Shown: in pieces, positions 38,304 to 38,639 of the stretch
Numbering within the stretch: position 1 is the stretch's first letter
Layout: each line of letters begins with the position of its first letter
From: Oscillospiraceae bacterium
Lineage (GTDB): Bacteria; Bacillota_A; Clostridia; Oscillospirales; Oscillospiraceae
DNA: 38,639 nucleotides
Direction of reading: 5' to 3'
Assembly: GCA_017381835.1 (NCBI GenBank)
Contig: JAFOBK010000204.1
Coordinates: 1 to 38,639, forward strand
Program-made: the position numbers and the translations under genes
Notes under the pieces: model-generated
Told to the model about the DNA's origin: nothing
Databases searched by the model: none
What the model saw: the letters and a program-made list of their open reading frames with translations, nothing else

Positions 38304-38639
38304 ATGCAGTATCATCGCATTCCTTACGAAAAGACCCGGGCATTCTGTATCAAGGTGTTTCAGGGTTATGGATTTTCTGAAGAAGAAAGCAAGCAAATCA
38401 CCGACGTGCTGCTGGATGCTGATCTGTGCGGTATCGAATCCCACGGCATTCAGCGTTTGATCCGCTATCACTACGAGGTCACAGAGGGCATGGCAAAACC
38501 CCATGCCAAGCCTCAGATTGTGAAAGAAACACCTTTGGCTGCCACCATTGAGGGTAACGATGCCATGGGTCAGACCCTTAGCGTGAGTGCCATGCAAATG
38601 GCCATCGATAAGGCAAAGCAGTTCGGTATCGGCATGGTA
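38304..38639 (+). CDS. Ldh/malate dehydrogenase-type (LdhA_2/ComC) oxidoreductase, partial
   Basis: The frame starts at ATG 38304 with AAGGAGGT 8 bases ahead and stays open through the window end (112 codons). MQYHRIPYEKTRAFCIKVFQ and DADLCGIESHGIQRLIRYHY match the N-terminus of the malate/L-lactate/ureidoglycolate dehydrogenase type 2 family, NAD(P)-dependent enzymes without a Rossmann fold; the SHG triad is the conserved active-site His. It follows the MtaA/MtbA-like gene by 12 bases and belongs to its operon. The substrate is probably a 2-hydroxy acid; the C-terminal part needed to narrow it is outside the window. Confidence 0.85.
   Translation, partial: MQYHRIPYEKTRAFCIKVFQGYGFSEEESKQITDVLLDADLCGIESHGIQRLIRYHYEVTEGMAKPHAKPQIVKETPLAATIEGNDAMGQTLSVSAMQMAIDKAKQFGIGMV

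Overview
The window reads as a chromosomal segment of a gut-type Firmicute, most likely a member of the Oscillospiraceae/Ruminococcaceae (order Eubacteriales). This is an inference from moderate GC, strong AGGAGG ribosome binding sites, TTGACA/TATAAT promoters, abundant intrinsic terminators, and the gene complement (GPH symporters, C_GCAxxG_C_C protein, MttB-family methyltransferase, low-GC-type PstSCAB-PhoU). Genes are short, compact operons on both strands; most convergent pairs share one bidirectional terminator.

Layout. 1-600: tail of a large serine recombinase (edge of an integrated element), ending in odd hairpins and 23-bp tandem repeats. 668-2032 (-): three-gene operon of LURP-one-like, small unknown and AIM24-family proteins. 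2192-5737 (-): GPH sugar/glucuronide symporter, GNAT acetyltransferase and a cytoplasmic heparanase-like GH79 glycosidase. 5944-8682 (+): small protein, flavodoxin-like reductase, ZIP metal transporter, FrmB/EstA-like esterase. 8719-14353: beta-CASP RNase-like protein, DEDDh exonuclease, Fe-S aldo/keto reductase divergent from a TipAS-type MerR regulator, P-loop kinase and methyltransferase. 14443-17768: DUF11 protein, VOC protein, HD protein with lysA. 18026-21400: phosphosugar mutase divergent from an HTH-AlaA fusion protein. 21505-24046 (-): five tightly packed genes (ICMT-like, deformylase-like, GNAT, C39-like, C_GCAxxG_C_C). 24047-24872: long intergenic with an A-rich, about 30% GC, highly structured island that looks like a large non-coding RNA gene. 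24873-27085: nitroreductase, SDR, unknown protein, YbaK/EbsC deacylase. 27223-27308: tRNA-Leu(CAA), followed by a hairpin-rich element with tRNA-like ends. 27590-31646 (-): pstS-pstC-(35-aa ORF)-pstA-pstB-phoU. 32115-35477 (+): HemL-like aminotransferase, YdcF-like protein and an unknown 352-aa protein. 35609-38639: a non-pyrrolysine MttB-family methyltransferase divergent from an MtaA/MtbA-like (UroD-fold) methyltransferase and the start of an Ldh/malate-dehydrogenase-type oxidoreductase.

How genes work together. The pst operon is a complete high-affinity phosphate uptake system with a PhoP-box-like array upstream. The GPH symporter and GH79 enzyme plausibly import and cleave a glucuronide. 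The MttB/MtaA pair plausibly forms part of a corrinoid-dependent demethylation route whose corrinoid protein is not in the window.

Most interesting items: the structured A-rich locus at 24302-24815; a 35-aa membrane-peptide ORF translationally coupled on both sides between pstC and pstA; the HTH-aminotransferase fusion with a second internal start; a two-copy hairpin element whose ends resemble the tRNA-Leu 3' end; and a palindromic repeat family, one pair of which sits in the loop of a terminator. All statements come from reading the sequence by eye; no database search was run.
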